Shown: piece after piece, positions 1 to 15,118 of the stretch
Layout of the letters: each line of letters starts with the position of its first letter
How positions within the stretch are numbered: the first letter of the stretch is position 1
Assembly (NCBI GenBank): GCA_030248195.1
Contig: JASAND010021090.1
Location: forward strand, 1 to 64,000
Length of the DNA stretch: 64,000 bases
From: Trissonchulus latispiculum
Taxonomy: Eukaryota > Nematoda > Enoplea > Enoplida > Ironidae
Direction: 5' to 3'
Made by a program: the position numbers and the translations under genes
Notes under the pieces: model-generated
Seen by the model: the letters and a program-made list of their open reading frames with translations, nothing else
Told to the model about the DNA's origin: nothing
Database searches by the model: none

Positions 1-2008
1 GACCGCTCTCGGCCGTGACTTAGACGAACACTGGCTGGAAATTCAAAATCTCCAGTGAGCTGACAGGAGTCTGACAGCTCACTGGTGTTTGCTTTTAGTC
101 GGGCTTCCTTTGACTTTTATTGGAGCTTCCAGAAATTTCTGGAAGCTCCCTATCTTAAAGCGTGTGCCCAACTCGGGCTGGCCACGCGGCTGGTCCGTTG
201 GAGGGGAGATTAACGAGGGATTGGAGTTATTACCCTCCAACTGACCCTAATTTTGATTTATTTCCCAAGCCGAATTTTGGGAAACTTTGCAGACTTTTTG
301 GTTACCACGTAAAGGTAACCAAAGGGGAAATTACTGATTTTAGAAATGAAATTAAAAGAATTGAAGAACAAAGTTGTACAAAATAAAGGCCACTCGGGGC
401 CGAATATGGAAAAATAAGTATTAATTGCCACTTTGGCCGTGTTATTTAGTAAAATTTATTTTTATTATTTTTGGGCCTTCCCTTGTCTCCTGGCCCCTTT
501 CTTTCTTTTTAGACTTGACCTTTCGGCCGTAGACAAGGGAAGCCGCCCGTTGATCCCAGCAACAATTGTCCTTCCTCGCCAAGACTCTAAGTCTAACTAG
601 AAAGGAAAAGGAAGGGCAATTGTTGCGTAAAAAATATGCATACCTTTAGCTACGTAATTTTCCAGAGACTAAAACTTAAATATTCTTAATCTACGTACCT
701 AACTACCTAAGACTAACTATTTTCGTTTCTTTTAAATTATTAGGGAGGGAGGTAAGCCCCCTCCGAACGTAATTTCCCTCTATAGACATGTGTTAAGTCT
801 TTCTCTGCGAGGCAAGTCTCTGTTGGGAGAGAGCCAGCAGAGGCTCTGGGGGTGTGAATAGAAACATGAATGGGCGTAACCTCACACATAGTTACGCATT
901 GTTATAAGGTCACCCAAGGCCAATATTACAAAATTAAAATGTAATTTAAACAAAACTTCTTTTCTTTATAACTTTCGCAATATTGGGAGTTAGGCGACCG
1001 GGTTTGGTGTTTTAGAACCAGCAGAGAATTGCCTTTCAGATAAAACCAACTTATATTTTGACCAAAAATTACACAATTTGACTAATTATTGCCTAATTAA
1101 TGCAGATTATACCTAATTAGTACCTACGAACACTACTTAACACTATTTCATGCCCCTAATGGGCGAATTGTGGCCTTATCTTGACCCATCTTCCAATATT
1201 CACACTTATTAGCTGCGTAAAACGTTTTAACTCGAAGTTTCTTGTTAAATTGCTGGTTATTAAGCAACTTCCTTCTTTGAACTTATTTCCCCTTGACAAT
1301 TTTCAGCTATTTTAAACAGTTTCTGAGTGGTTTCTTGACAATGTGAGGCCTTATTCGTGGCCTGGGAAGAGTAACGACTCTTCCATTATACGGAAAACCG
1401 TATTAGGGCCCATTACTGACCCGGGAAGGGTAACGACCCCTCCGTTACTGACTGATGACCTACCTAAGCTTTCTTAAACTACATTCCACTGAGGTCTTTA
1501 GTCCATTTTCGTGTTGTTTGCGTGCGCGTAATGCTATTTTTTCTAGCTTATTCTTCCTATTTACACTAGACCCTATGTCCCTAATGACGGGTTTCTGGGG
1601 GGGTTTCACACTGACTGGCAACTCTGGTAACTGCAGGACAGTTACTTTATACAATGCTTGGACGTTTCACAGTTCACATCAAAATACCACGAGCACGCCA
1701 CTCATAACCAATACATTAGAAACTCAGATCAATTCCATCACGAACCATGACCTACTACAGATTGAGCTTTTCCTTTTACCTTTTAGGTTTTATTTTGCCT
1801 TTTCCATTACACATTGGATAAAAGAGGAAATTTTAACTTGTTTTCGGTAGAAAAGTGTCTATAATTTGTTAATGGGTGTCTGTGTGAGAATTGTGGAGTA
1901 TTTAAGGATAGATGATAGTTGTGATGTGTTATTAAGTTATGAAAGTTTTTTTGGGTGTGTTTTTTTATTTCAAATTGAAGAGCATATAAGCTGTATGCTG
2001 CGGCTGGT
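1..2008. other. Gene-free, palindrome-rich flank
   Basis: I see no convincing gene here. The stretch carries an unusual number of short perfect inverted repeats: an 11-bp stem at about 50-84, a 28-bp perfect palindrome at 122-149, a hairpin with 10-bp arms at about 297-323, paired arms at about 562-578 and 608-626 (built on CAACAATTG), and three small hairpins between 1345 and 1445. The open frames present have no recognisable domain and an AT-driven composition. It is probably decayed transposon sequence. Confidence 0.5.
122..149. repeat. 28-bp perfect palindrome
   Basis: GGAGCTTCCAGAAA is followed directly by its exact reverse complement, giving a loopless 28-bp palindrome. It lies just right of a separate 11-bp stem-loop at about 50-84. 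No function is evident. It may be part of a transposon end. Confidence 0.85.
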
Positions 2009-2150
2009 CGGTGTCACGGTGAATTTTCCCCCAGAATATTTCCACACCGATAAAATGTCATCAGTGATGTTTTTCCTGGAGGAATGATTTCACCGGTTAA
2101 ATATTCCGGTGGAAGTTTTCTAGGGGGAAACATTCCACCGTGACATCGGC
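2009..2150. mobile_element. Small inverted-repeat (MITE-like) element
   Basis: The ends are inverted copies of each other: the left end reads CGGTGTCACGGTG then a C-run, and the right end reads as its imperfect complement (G-run, then CACCGTGACATCG). The roughly 140-bp unit folds on itself and contains the internal pair CCGGTTAAATATTCCGG. I found no clear target-site duplication. Confidence 0.55.
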
Positions 2151-2346
2151 TTCAGTCGGAGTCATATCATTTTTCAAAGTCCGTTTTCCGAAATCCGACA
2201 GCTGTAAATATGGAATTAAAAAATTAAATTTCCGAACTTATGATTCTGTGCTTCTAAGGGACTTAAAAAGTAAGGTTAAAATTTTGGCTTCTGGGCCTCT
2301 CGTGGGGACCCAACAAAATTTAATCCTTAATGACTTTTAATGACTC

Positions 2347-2960
2347 GTTAAGTGGCTCCCTGCCGGGTTGAGTTGGTGTTGGACTCTCTTAACAATAGAG
2401 AAGGTCAATTCAAGGTCAAATTGAACTCTGCCTATTTAGGTCTCCACACCAGCACAAATTTTACCGTAATCTATAAGCAAAGTTAATGCTACGTAGGGAA
2501 GAATAATTCTTGATAGTATCCTTCTATTGAATGTTTAAACAAAGGTGTAATTTTAAGAACACGGCTTGTAATCTGGAAACTTTTTTCTGTTTTTGATTGC
2601 TGGCTGTTAACATATTAAAGATTTTTCTTCAGTCATAATTTATAAAAATTTTCTAAGATAAAGTTAAGAAAACGAACGTTTTTAGTTTTAAGTTAGAGTT
2701 ATAAAAATAAAACTTAGACACAAGTTACTAGACAAGCCATGTTTCGGTAAAATTACACTTTAGTCTGATTAGTTAAAAAAACTAACAGTCAATGCAAGGA
2801 AAGAATTATTCATCACTACGTAACATTAACTTTATCTACAGATTACGGTAACATTTGTGCTGGTGTGGGGACCTAAATAGGCAGAGTTTAATTTGACCTT
2901 GAATTGACCTTCTCTATTGTTAAGACTGTCCAACTTTACTCAGCAGGCAGCCACTTAAGG
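2347..2960. mobile_element. Inverted-repeat insertion in left foldback arm
   Basis: About 170 bp at each end are inverted copies (TTAAGTGGC at the left, GCCACTTAA at the right; shared inner word GGTGTGGAGACC or similar). The opposite foldback arm lacks the insertion and reads straight through from TTAAGTGGC to GGTTGTGGG near 5075-5095. That arm is therefore an empty site, which shows this is a later insertion. Confidence 0.7.
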
Positions 2961-2964
2961 TTGT

Positions 2965-4100
2965 GGGTAAAAGCAGGGACTGGGACTGGGAGGGGGGGTT
3001 AAACGCAGGGGCGGGGACAGGGACAGGGACGGAGTAAAGGGGGGTGGGTAAATGCAGGGACGGGGGGAAAAGAGAGGGGGAAAAGCAGGGAGGGTGGGTA
3101 AACTCAGGGACGGATGGGTAAATGCAGGGACGGGTGGGTAAAAGCAGGGGAGCAGGGACGGGTGGGTAAACTCAGGGTCGGTGGGGTAAATGCTGGGACG
3201 GGTCAGGGACGGGTGGGTAAACTCAGGGACGGATGGGTAAATTCAGGGACGGGTCAGGGACGGATGGGTAAACTCAGGGACGGATGGGTAAATTCAGGGA
3301 CGGCTTAGGGACGGGTGGGTAAACTCAGGGACGGATGGGTAAATTCAGGGACGGGTCAGGGACGGGTGGGTAAACTCAGGGACGGATAGGTAAACTCAGG
3401 GACGGGTCAGGGACGGCTTAGGGACGGGTCAGGGACGGCTTAGGGACGGGTCAGGGAGGGCTTAGGGAGGGGTCAGGGACGGCTTAGAGGGGTCAGGGAC
3501 GGCTTAGACAGGTCAGGGACGGGTGGGTAAACTCAGGGACAGATGGGTGGGGACAGGGACGGGTCAGGGACGTTAGACGGGCAGTGGGAGCAGCAGGGGG
3601 GAAGAGGGGTAAACAGTACAGGGGGATGGGTAAACTCAGGGACGGATGGGTAAATTCAGGGACGGGTCAGGGACGGGTGGGTAAACTCAGGGACGGATGG
3701 GTAAATTCAGGGACGGGTCAGGGACGGGTGGGTAAACTCAGGGACGGATGGGTAAACTCAGGGACGGGTCAGGGACGGCTTAGGGACGGGTCAGGGACGG
3801 CTTAGACGGGTCAGGGACGGCTTAGACGGGTCAGGGACGGTTTAGACAGGTCAGGGACGGGTGGGTAAACTCAGGGACAGATGGGTAAATTCAGGGACGG
3901 GTCAGGGACGGATGGGTAAACTCAGGGACGGGTCAGGGACGGGTGGGTAAACTCAGGGACGGATGGGTAAATACAGGGACGGGTCAGGGACGGGTGGGTA
4001 AACTCAGGGACGGATGGGTAAACTCAGGGACGGGTCAGGGACGGCTTAGGGACGGGTCAGGGACGGCTTAGGGACGGGTCAGGGACGAGCCTGGGACGGC
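2965..4100 (+). repeat. CAGGGACGG tandem array, plus orientation
   Basis: Imperfect higher-order tandem repeat of about 50 bp. It alternates GGGTAAACTCAGGGACGGAT, GGGTAAATTCAGGGACGG and GTCAGGGACGG, with variants such as CTTAGGGACGG. G-rich strand asymmetry is strong. It faces an inverted array of the same unit. Confidence 0.9.
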
Positions 4101-4477
4101 TTAGGGTCAAAGACTGAAATTATCAGCGATATAGTTTTGGCCAGTCTCGTATGCATAACATTTGCGTGCGTCTGTTTGTCTGTACTTACGGCGTCTGAGC
4201 GTCTGCCTAGTGTGGTTTTTGTCTCTATATTAGGTCCTGTCGTGTCCGACGCCGTAAGTACAGACATACAGACGCACGCAAATGTTATTGCACATTTTCC
4301 CAGCATACAAAGTATTGATGGAGTATTGATTTCAATATATGTACTATATATTACATATATATACACTTTCTGTTGCCTGGCTCCTGCACACACAAAAAAT
4401 TGCAAGCGTACATGACTTACTTATATACGAGACTGGCCAAAACTATATCGCTGATAATTTCAGTCTTTGAGTTTACC

Positions 4478-5075
4478 AACCCGTCCCTAAGCCGTCCCTG
4501 ACCCGTCCCTGAGTTTACCCACCCGTCCCTGACCCGTCCCTGCTTTTACCCACCCGTCCCTGCATTTACCCACCCGTCCCTGAATTTACCCATCCGTCCC
4601 TGAGTTTACCCAACCGTACCAGACTCGTCCCTAAGCCGTCCCTGAATTTACCCATCCGTCCCTGAGTTTACCCATCCGTCCCTGAGTTTACCCACCCGTC
4701 CCTGACCCGTCCCTGAATTTACCCATCCGTCCCTGAGTTTACCCATCCTTCCCAGAGTTTACCCACCCGTCCTTGACCCGTCCCTAAGCCGTCCCTGAAT
4801 TTACCCATCCGTCCCTGAGTTTACCCATCCGTCCCTGAGTTTACCCACTCGTCCCTGACCCGTCCCTGAATTTACCCATCCGTCCCTGAGTTTACCCATC
4901 CGTCCCTGAGTTTACCCACCCGTCCCTGACCCGTCCCTGAATTTACCCATCCGTCCCTGAGTTTACCCACCCGTCCCTGCTTTTACCCACCCGTCCCTGC
5001 ATTTACCCATCCGTCCCTGTCCCTGTCCCCGTCCCTGCTTTTATCCACCCGTCCCTGTCCCTGCTTTTACCCACA
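4478..5075 (-). repeat. CAGGGACGG tandem array, minus orientation
   Basis: The same repeat unit as the 2965-4100 array, in inverted orientation, so the plus strand reads CCGTCCCTGAGTTTACCC. Together the two arrays could form a hairpin several hundred base pairs long. Confidence 0.9.
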
Positions 5076-5160
5076 ACCGCCACTTAACGCTGGAAGAAAA
5101 GTCATTAAGGATTAGATTTTGTTGGGTCCCCACGAGAGGCACAGAAGCCAAAATTTTTAA

Positions 5161-8100
5161 CTCGTTTAGCCCTACAGGCAAGTTAAAATGAACTGTTTAA
5201 CCCTTTTAACCCTGTGTATGAAAAGAAATGTGTTAATTTTTAATTTTAACTTGAATTCGATGCGCCAAAAGGCCCTAAGATTTACCGTCGGTAATTTTTT
5301 CATACCCTCAGGTGAGACAAACTGCTTATCTCCTCTCTCCCGGACCCCTCCCTAATTTTTATGCACCAGAAAGATTGCCACAAAGCTCTACCATCTGCGT
5401 TTTTTCCAAACTTTCTGTGTCAAAATCAGTGCAACTTCCCAAAAAGTAGCAATTTGTTTTGGCCGTCGGCCGAACGTTTTATCCAGAAGATTATTTCTAG
5501 CATGCTGAAAGTCCGGCCAATTATTCAGGAATCCATTTTCCCCAATGCTTTAGAGGTTGTTCACTACTTGTTTTTGCAAAATAAAATTCATATAAGCATG
5601 AGTCACTCCTCCACAACCTTGTTTACTCTTTAATTCCCTGTTTTTGTTTGGGTGAGTTAGAGGCTAGCCCTTATCAGTTGTCAAGTCAACAGCCTTCATT
5701 TTGATTTGAGGTTTCTGAGTCAGCTGTTTCTATTTCTTCACCCGAGCGCGACTAGAGCTGACGTGAAACTTCCAGAGGGTTTTATCGCACGTCTACGTCA
5801 CAGAGTGTGTGAGAGCTTAGTCAGACTTTTTGCTAAGTTTAACTTTAACAACGAAGCCTATATAAAGAGCAATCCACTCCGCGGGTTTTTAGTTTAGAAA
5901 CTTGTTTCAGTACGTACATATTTCTCCCCATTTAGTTAGAGCGTTCGCTGTCTCTGCCCTTTTGTGTATGCTTTTTCCCCAGGAACTATTGATTTTCAGC
6001 TAACATATGTGCTACCAGTAAGCTCAGCGGGTAGTGTGTGTGTAGACATAGAGGTTATGTTTCCCGACCAAGGTAGGCATCGTGAAAAATATTGAAGCAA
6101 TTCTTTTTTAGGGTTAGAGGTAGTGAGGCTTTAGCTGTGATTAAATCGTTAGTCAAGGTAATTTGATGTTTTAGAGATCGACAAATTAACCCTGGTTTAA
6201 TTTGGTGCCAAATTTTAACCCCATTTTTGAAGTGTCTAGCATAACTTTTCCGAGATTTGATTTCGAAGCTCGAAGTGAATAGTGGAGGATGATTATATGA
6301 ATAGTAAGGCCCGGTTCACTCGCATTTGCGCAAAAGCAAAAGCACAAGAACAATGCAGAGTTGAATGCAGTCTAACTTACACAAGCATAAGCGAGCACCT
6401 GATCAGGAATTAAACTTTTCTGTGAATAGAAGGCAATGCTCAAACTCAAATTCTATTGGCAATACTTGTGCTTGTGAACCCTTTCCGCTTGTGCCTGTAC
6501 TTGTGTTTGTGCTTGTGCATTAGTGTGAAGCTGCATTTATTAAGTGGAATATTAGACGATTGATTCAATCTTAAAATTCACTGCAAAGCACCTGTTTTTC
6601 TGATTGAACTGCAGTTTGGGAACGAATTCAAACTGAAGATTGGTTCAGTTGTGCCTTGGTGTCTCAATCGCTAGAGCGTTGTCCTAGAGCTCCAGTGGTC
6701 CTAGCACCAAGCACGAATTCTTCTGGTCGGAACGGAAGTGCTGCATTTCATACAATTCTATCATAAACTATTCCAATTCAGCAGTTGGTTTAAGCAGTTA
6801 GTAGCCATGAATAAAAATGACTCCACCGAAAATTTATTCATAAACAATTCCATGGCACATAGATATTTCATCCTTTTGGTTAGGTTTAGTCTGAACTGAA
6901 TTTGTTTGTCGCAAAACCTGATCCTTTCAAAGCTTCCTTTGCCAATAAGACTTATCTATCGTATTTGTGCCGCAGGTGTGCGGTGTGGTTTATCAATAGA
7001 CCTTTAAATTAATTCAGTTTTTGCTGGCTGGGGAATGTGTATTGGGCTCGGTTCTAGATGAATTTTCTAGAAAAATTTTGCTTTAGGTGGGTGTTTAATG
7101 CACCACTAACATGGTTCATTCCAGTTTGTATACTCATATTCGACTGACCAAATTTAGCTCAAAATGTTGCATACATGTTTGATATCGGCTTGTTGTTTGT
7201 TGATAACTGAATGATTTATGAGACCGTTTTTTCTGAAAAGTGCGCTAAACTTTGCCCTGATTACCTGATTTTTAATCGGTTCCCTTTGAGTACAGGAAGT
7301 GATAACATTACATCTATGCTAATATCTAGCTAATTTTTAACCTATTGCTTTTCGTATTTACGTTCTCTTTTTAAAGAAATTGGTCTAAAATTGTTTTGAA
7401 GTTCTTGGTAAATCTGTCTCGCTAAATCGGGCTAACTGTTCCTTGGGGAAGGGTGTTTGAGCTTAGGCTAATTCAAACAACTGATTTAGAGAGACTTCAG
7501 ATTTGTTTTCTAGGACTTTTCATTCAGTTTTGTGTAATATTTTCTGTTTGAAAAGAATTTGAAATTAGAATTTCCGAAAATGAGGAAAAGAGCTCGTTTT
7601 TCGTTTTCGTTTCCAGAAAAGCATGCTATCGTGATTTAGTTTTGCATAAAAATATATATGCCTGTACGTTTATAGAAAGTTCTGGAAAACTTTTTGACTG
7701 TTGCATAATTTGCAAGCTCCCAGCATTATGCAAAGCACAACTAGTTTACGCTATGATTCATTTCATTTCATCATGTGCTTGCCTGCCTGCCATTTCTTGC
7801 CTTTTCTGATACGCCTTTACTTCAGTGTGTTTTTAATTGATCTGTTGAAACTCCTGTTAGTAATATCGTGCGCGTTTTTTTCTGAAAACAGAAAGTTTTG
7901 TAAACTACTTTTAATTTCCCATATTTTTTCAAAATTTAAATCTTTGAACTGCCCCCTCTCTATGTTTTCGCGATTTCTTCAGAAATCGTTCCTGCTCTAA
8001 TGTGCTCTGGAATGCAGTTACATTAGCCCATACATACTTTCTGTCTAATGTTGATTACGTAACTTTGTGTATATACGTGTATTCTTGTGTTTTTCAGAGT

Positions 8101-8281
8101 CTACCTATTATACATAGGCGTAACTGCATTATATTTCTACGGCTGGAAGTTGATAAAAGAGTCGGAGAGAACACTGAAAGTTTCTTCCAAGATTTATTGT
8201 TGACCGACCTGCTTTGACAAGTTTATTTCTTTCTCCTGTGTCTAGTGCAACTTTTTTATCCCCCCAACTTCTTTCGTTTGA
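5161..8281. other. Gene-free stretch upstream of BAG2
   Basis: No protein-coding exon recognised. It contains a possible 230-bp inverted-repeat element near 6307-6535 (ends resembling GGTTCACTCGCATT, interior rich in CACAAG words). It also has a decayed tRNA-like SINE head around 6655-6720, with A-box-like TGGTGTCTCAATCGCTAGAG and a weak B-box-like GGTCCTAGCACC. The part nearest 8282 should hold the BAG2 promoter and 5' UTR, but no motif is decisive. Confidence 0.4.
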
Positions 8282-12810
<4,529 letters not shown>

Positions 12811-13109
12811 CTTATGTCTTTGATATGACGGTATATATATTTGCTATTATTGTAACTTGCTATTGTTATGTTTTGTATGTGCTTTCGCTCTTTTGTCTTC
12901 TTGTAATGCTTTCTGTTTTTGTGTTTATTGCACAAATTGTTACTACAGTTTACTGTAGAATTTAGCACAGTTCGGATTCCAGAGTTTCCTCTATTTAGTG
13001 TGCTGGTTTCAGCAACTATTTATGTAGTCGTAGATACTGTAAAGTTAGCTCACTGAAAGAAATCAATAGTAGTTACAATATACCAGCTTCCAAAAACGGC
13101 GGACCCTAT

Positions 13110-13115
13110 AATAAA
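13110..13115 (+). promoter_or_regulatory. Candidate BAG2 poly(A) signal
   Basis: AATAAA lies 300 bp downstream of the BAG2 stop. A second AATAAA at 14321-14326 could serve a longer 3' UTR. Confidence 0.4.
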
Positions 13116-13641
13116 CTAAACGAAAATTATGTACAACAGGTTTCTCATGCAATCGACTTGAAGGTAATGTATTTGTTCAATCCTGTTGATAAAGTGTAAT
13201 TTTGAAAAACTCGTAATCTAATTTCTTGGCATTTGATCTTTTGATTTTTATTCAATTTCCTGATTCGGATGGAAAATTGAAACTGTCCCCCACATAGTAG
13301 CATTTGTAGCTGTAGTAGTTTTTGTTTCTTTCTTCATTGGTTTAATGTAGTAGCAATGCAGTTATGTGCCAAATTATTTGAAATGTAAAAAGAATTCGAT
13401 AGTAATTTCTTGAATATATAATTACATAAATGGTTTAATACAAATAATTCAAAACTTAATATATATATGTACATGCATTATACTAAAAACTTGGCTTCTT
13501 TCCTTGTTCGACATGCTTAAATTCAGCGTATAGCTGTTCTTTAATTTATTTTCTGTGTGCATTTATATTATTTATGTAATATATGGTGGACAATTTAAGT
13601 ATGTATTAGACGGCAGTGGTTAGTTTGCCTTGCATATTTTA

Positions 13642-13931
13642 TACGGATGTACCGGGGCCATCTCCGGTGCTCAGGCATCGGTCCCGACCGGGGCCACAGC
13701 TTTGCGAACTTTTGACTTTTTTGACGCAAATTTTGGAAATTCAAAATTCAAAAATAGATTAAATTTTTTCAAATCTTAGTTTTCTAAGTTCAACAATATA
13801 TAATTCAGTTGGTTTCGTTCATTCTTTGTGTTGAACCTTTGATTATGACAAAATTAGAAATTTTAAGAAGTTTTTTAAAATCGTCGATTTGCCAGCCCCC
13901 CCATCAACTTTTTGGCCCCAGCGCGTCTCTA
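13642..13931. mobile_element. Decayed hAT-like element, GGGGCC-rich ends
   Basis: The left end TACGGATGTACCGGGGCC and the complement of the right end (TAGAGACGCGCTGGGGCC) resemble each other and the ends of the copy at 57730-58048. The flanking octamers ATATTTTA and GTATTTTG agree at six of eight positions, as expected of an aged 8-bp target-site duplication. Interior is AT-rich and non-coding. Confidence 0.6.
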
Positions 13932-14443
13932 GTATTTTGACTTTTTGACATGAATTTGATGATTGTGCAATTTGTTTGTTTGTACCTTTACAGTTGTATT
14001 TACTTAGATTTATTTGGTAAAGTAAGCGTTGTAAACTTCGTGGTTTATGTGAGAGCTTTTTCTGTGATTTAGAAAAATGAAAACTGTTAATAATACAATA
14101 TTTCTGTTTTAAGCAAACAGCGTGAGCAGTAATTTTTACTAAACTTTTTATACGGTTTTGATAACTCTTATTAACTTTTCTGTTTTGAGGCTGTATTAAT
14201 ATTCTGATGGTGATAACTGTAGAGTTCACCGTTAATTATTTTCACTGCTTTATGAATTTTGTAATGTTTTCAGTTTGTGTAGCTTTTGTACATCATTCCT
14301 TTTGTGGGATGGGAAGTAATAATAAAGTAACCTACTAACCATTTTTTCTGTTATATGCAATAGGATAAGCAGAATAGCATTAACATTTCACAGCCAGCAA
14401 TTTGTTCGCTGGCCATTGGCAGACCTAACTCTTGCAAGCTTAA

Positions 14444-14610
14444 GGGCCTTTTCGCGCAGCGAGTTAAACAAGTTAAAAGAGTTAAAATTAACTCAATCCT
14501 TTTCGCGCACGTGGTTAAAAGAGTTAAGCAGTTCATTTTAACTCTCCTGCAGGATTAAACGAGTTAAAAAATTTTAACTCTACTCTTTTAACTCGCGCGC
14601 GAAAAGGCCC
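14444..14610. mobile_element. MITE with GGGCCTTTTCGCGC ends and TAA duplication
   Basis: Perfect terminal inverted repeats GGGCCTTTTCGCGC are flanked by TAA on both sides. That resembles PIF/Harbinger-type target duplication (TWA). The interior is built of GAGTTAAA/TTTAACTC words. Related, more decayed copies lie near 37240-37460, 39040-39190, 39884-40040 and 50060-50222. Confidence 0.75.
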
Positions 14611-15043
14611 TAAGACTAATGTGGGTTAACACAAACTTATTAAGTTTACCTTAATAGTAAGATCAGGTTTTGAATAAAAATCCAGTAGGTAGTGTTATTG
14701 TCCTGCTTTAAGCTGGTTTGTTGTAAGCGGAAGTTGAATTTGTTCGAATGGAAGTACGAGATTAGATTATTAGTTCGAATTTCTAGGGCTTGCAAGTTGG
14801 AGTTAGTCTAGGTTCTGAGGATCGAAAAACTGGCTTACAGTTTCCCTTTTGAACTAACTGACCTACTTTGTTGCACTACTATTTAATGGATAAAATTGAA
14901 ATAAATTTAAATAAAATTTAAAGGAAAAAATAGGAATTTTCATAAAAAATAGGAACTTCAGAGAAAAATAGGAGCAAAATAGGAAACATAGGAGGCCTGG
15001 GATTTGGGATATATATACTGTATAAGCTTGACTTAAACAACAG

Positions 15044-15049
15044 TTTATT
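15044..15049 (-). promoter_or_regulatory. FReD gene poly(A) signal
   Basis: AATAAA on the minus strand, 70 bp past the fibrinogen-domain gene's stop codon. Confidence 0.5.
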
Positions 15050-15118
15050 CACAACAGCTTTATAAAACAAGCAGTGCTACTAATAAGTTTAATCGGAAGA
15101 TAGTTGGAAAGTTAACAG

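Larger units (their letters stand above)
2276..5160. repeat. Giant nested foldback with converging tandem arrays
   Basis: The outer arms 2276-2339 and 5097-5160 are inverted copies (word GTTGGGTCCCCACGAG). Inside them, a tandem array of CAGGGACGG-type units runs on the plus strand at about 2965-4100, and the same units run on the minus strand at about 4478-5075. At the centre are a 38-bp perfect inverted repeat (4111-4148 with 4429-4466) and, within it, a nearly perfect 41-bp pair (4155-4195 with 4248-4288). The left arm alone carries an extra inverted-repeat insertion at 2347-2960. No coding potential is credible, because the open frames are by-products of the repeat. Confidence 0.85.
12811..15118. 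other. BAG2 3' flank to FReD 3' end
   Basis: No gene recognised. The first part is probably BAG2 3' UTR. The stretch holds a decayed hAT-like element (13642-13931) and a MITE flanked by TAA (14444-14610), both listed separately. The FReD gene's AATAAA (minus strand) is at 15044-15049. Confidence 0.5.

Noticed and set aside
3114..3805. Gly-rich open frames (GKLRDGWVNSGTGQ repeats)
   Set aside because: They are translations of the tandem DNA repeat, open only because the unit length avoids stops, and have no start context or splice sites.
2965..5075. CRISPR-like array of short repeats
   Set aside because: Repeats are contiguous and degenerate, without unique equal-length spacers. They invert at the centre, and the host is a eukaryote. 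It is a satellite-type array.
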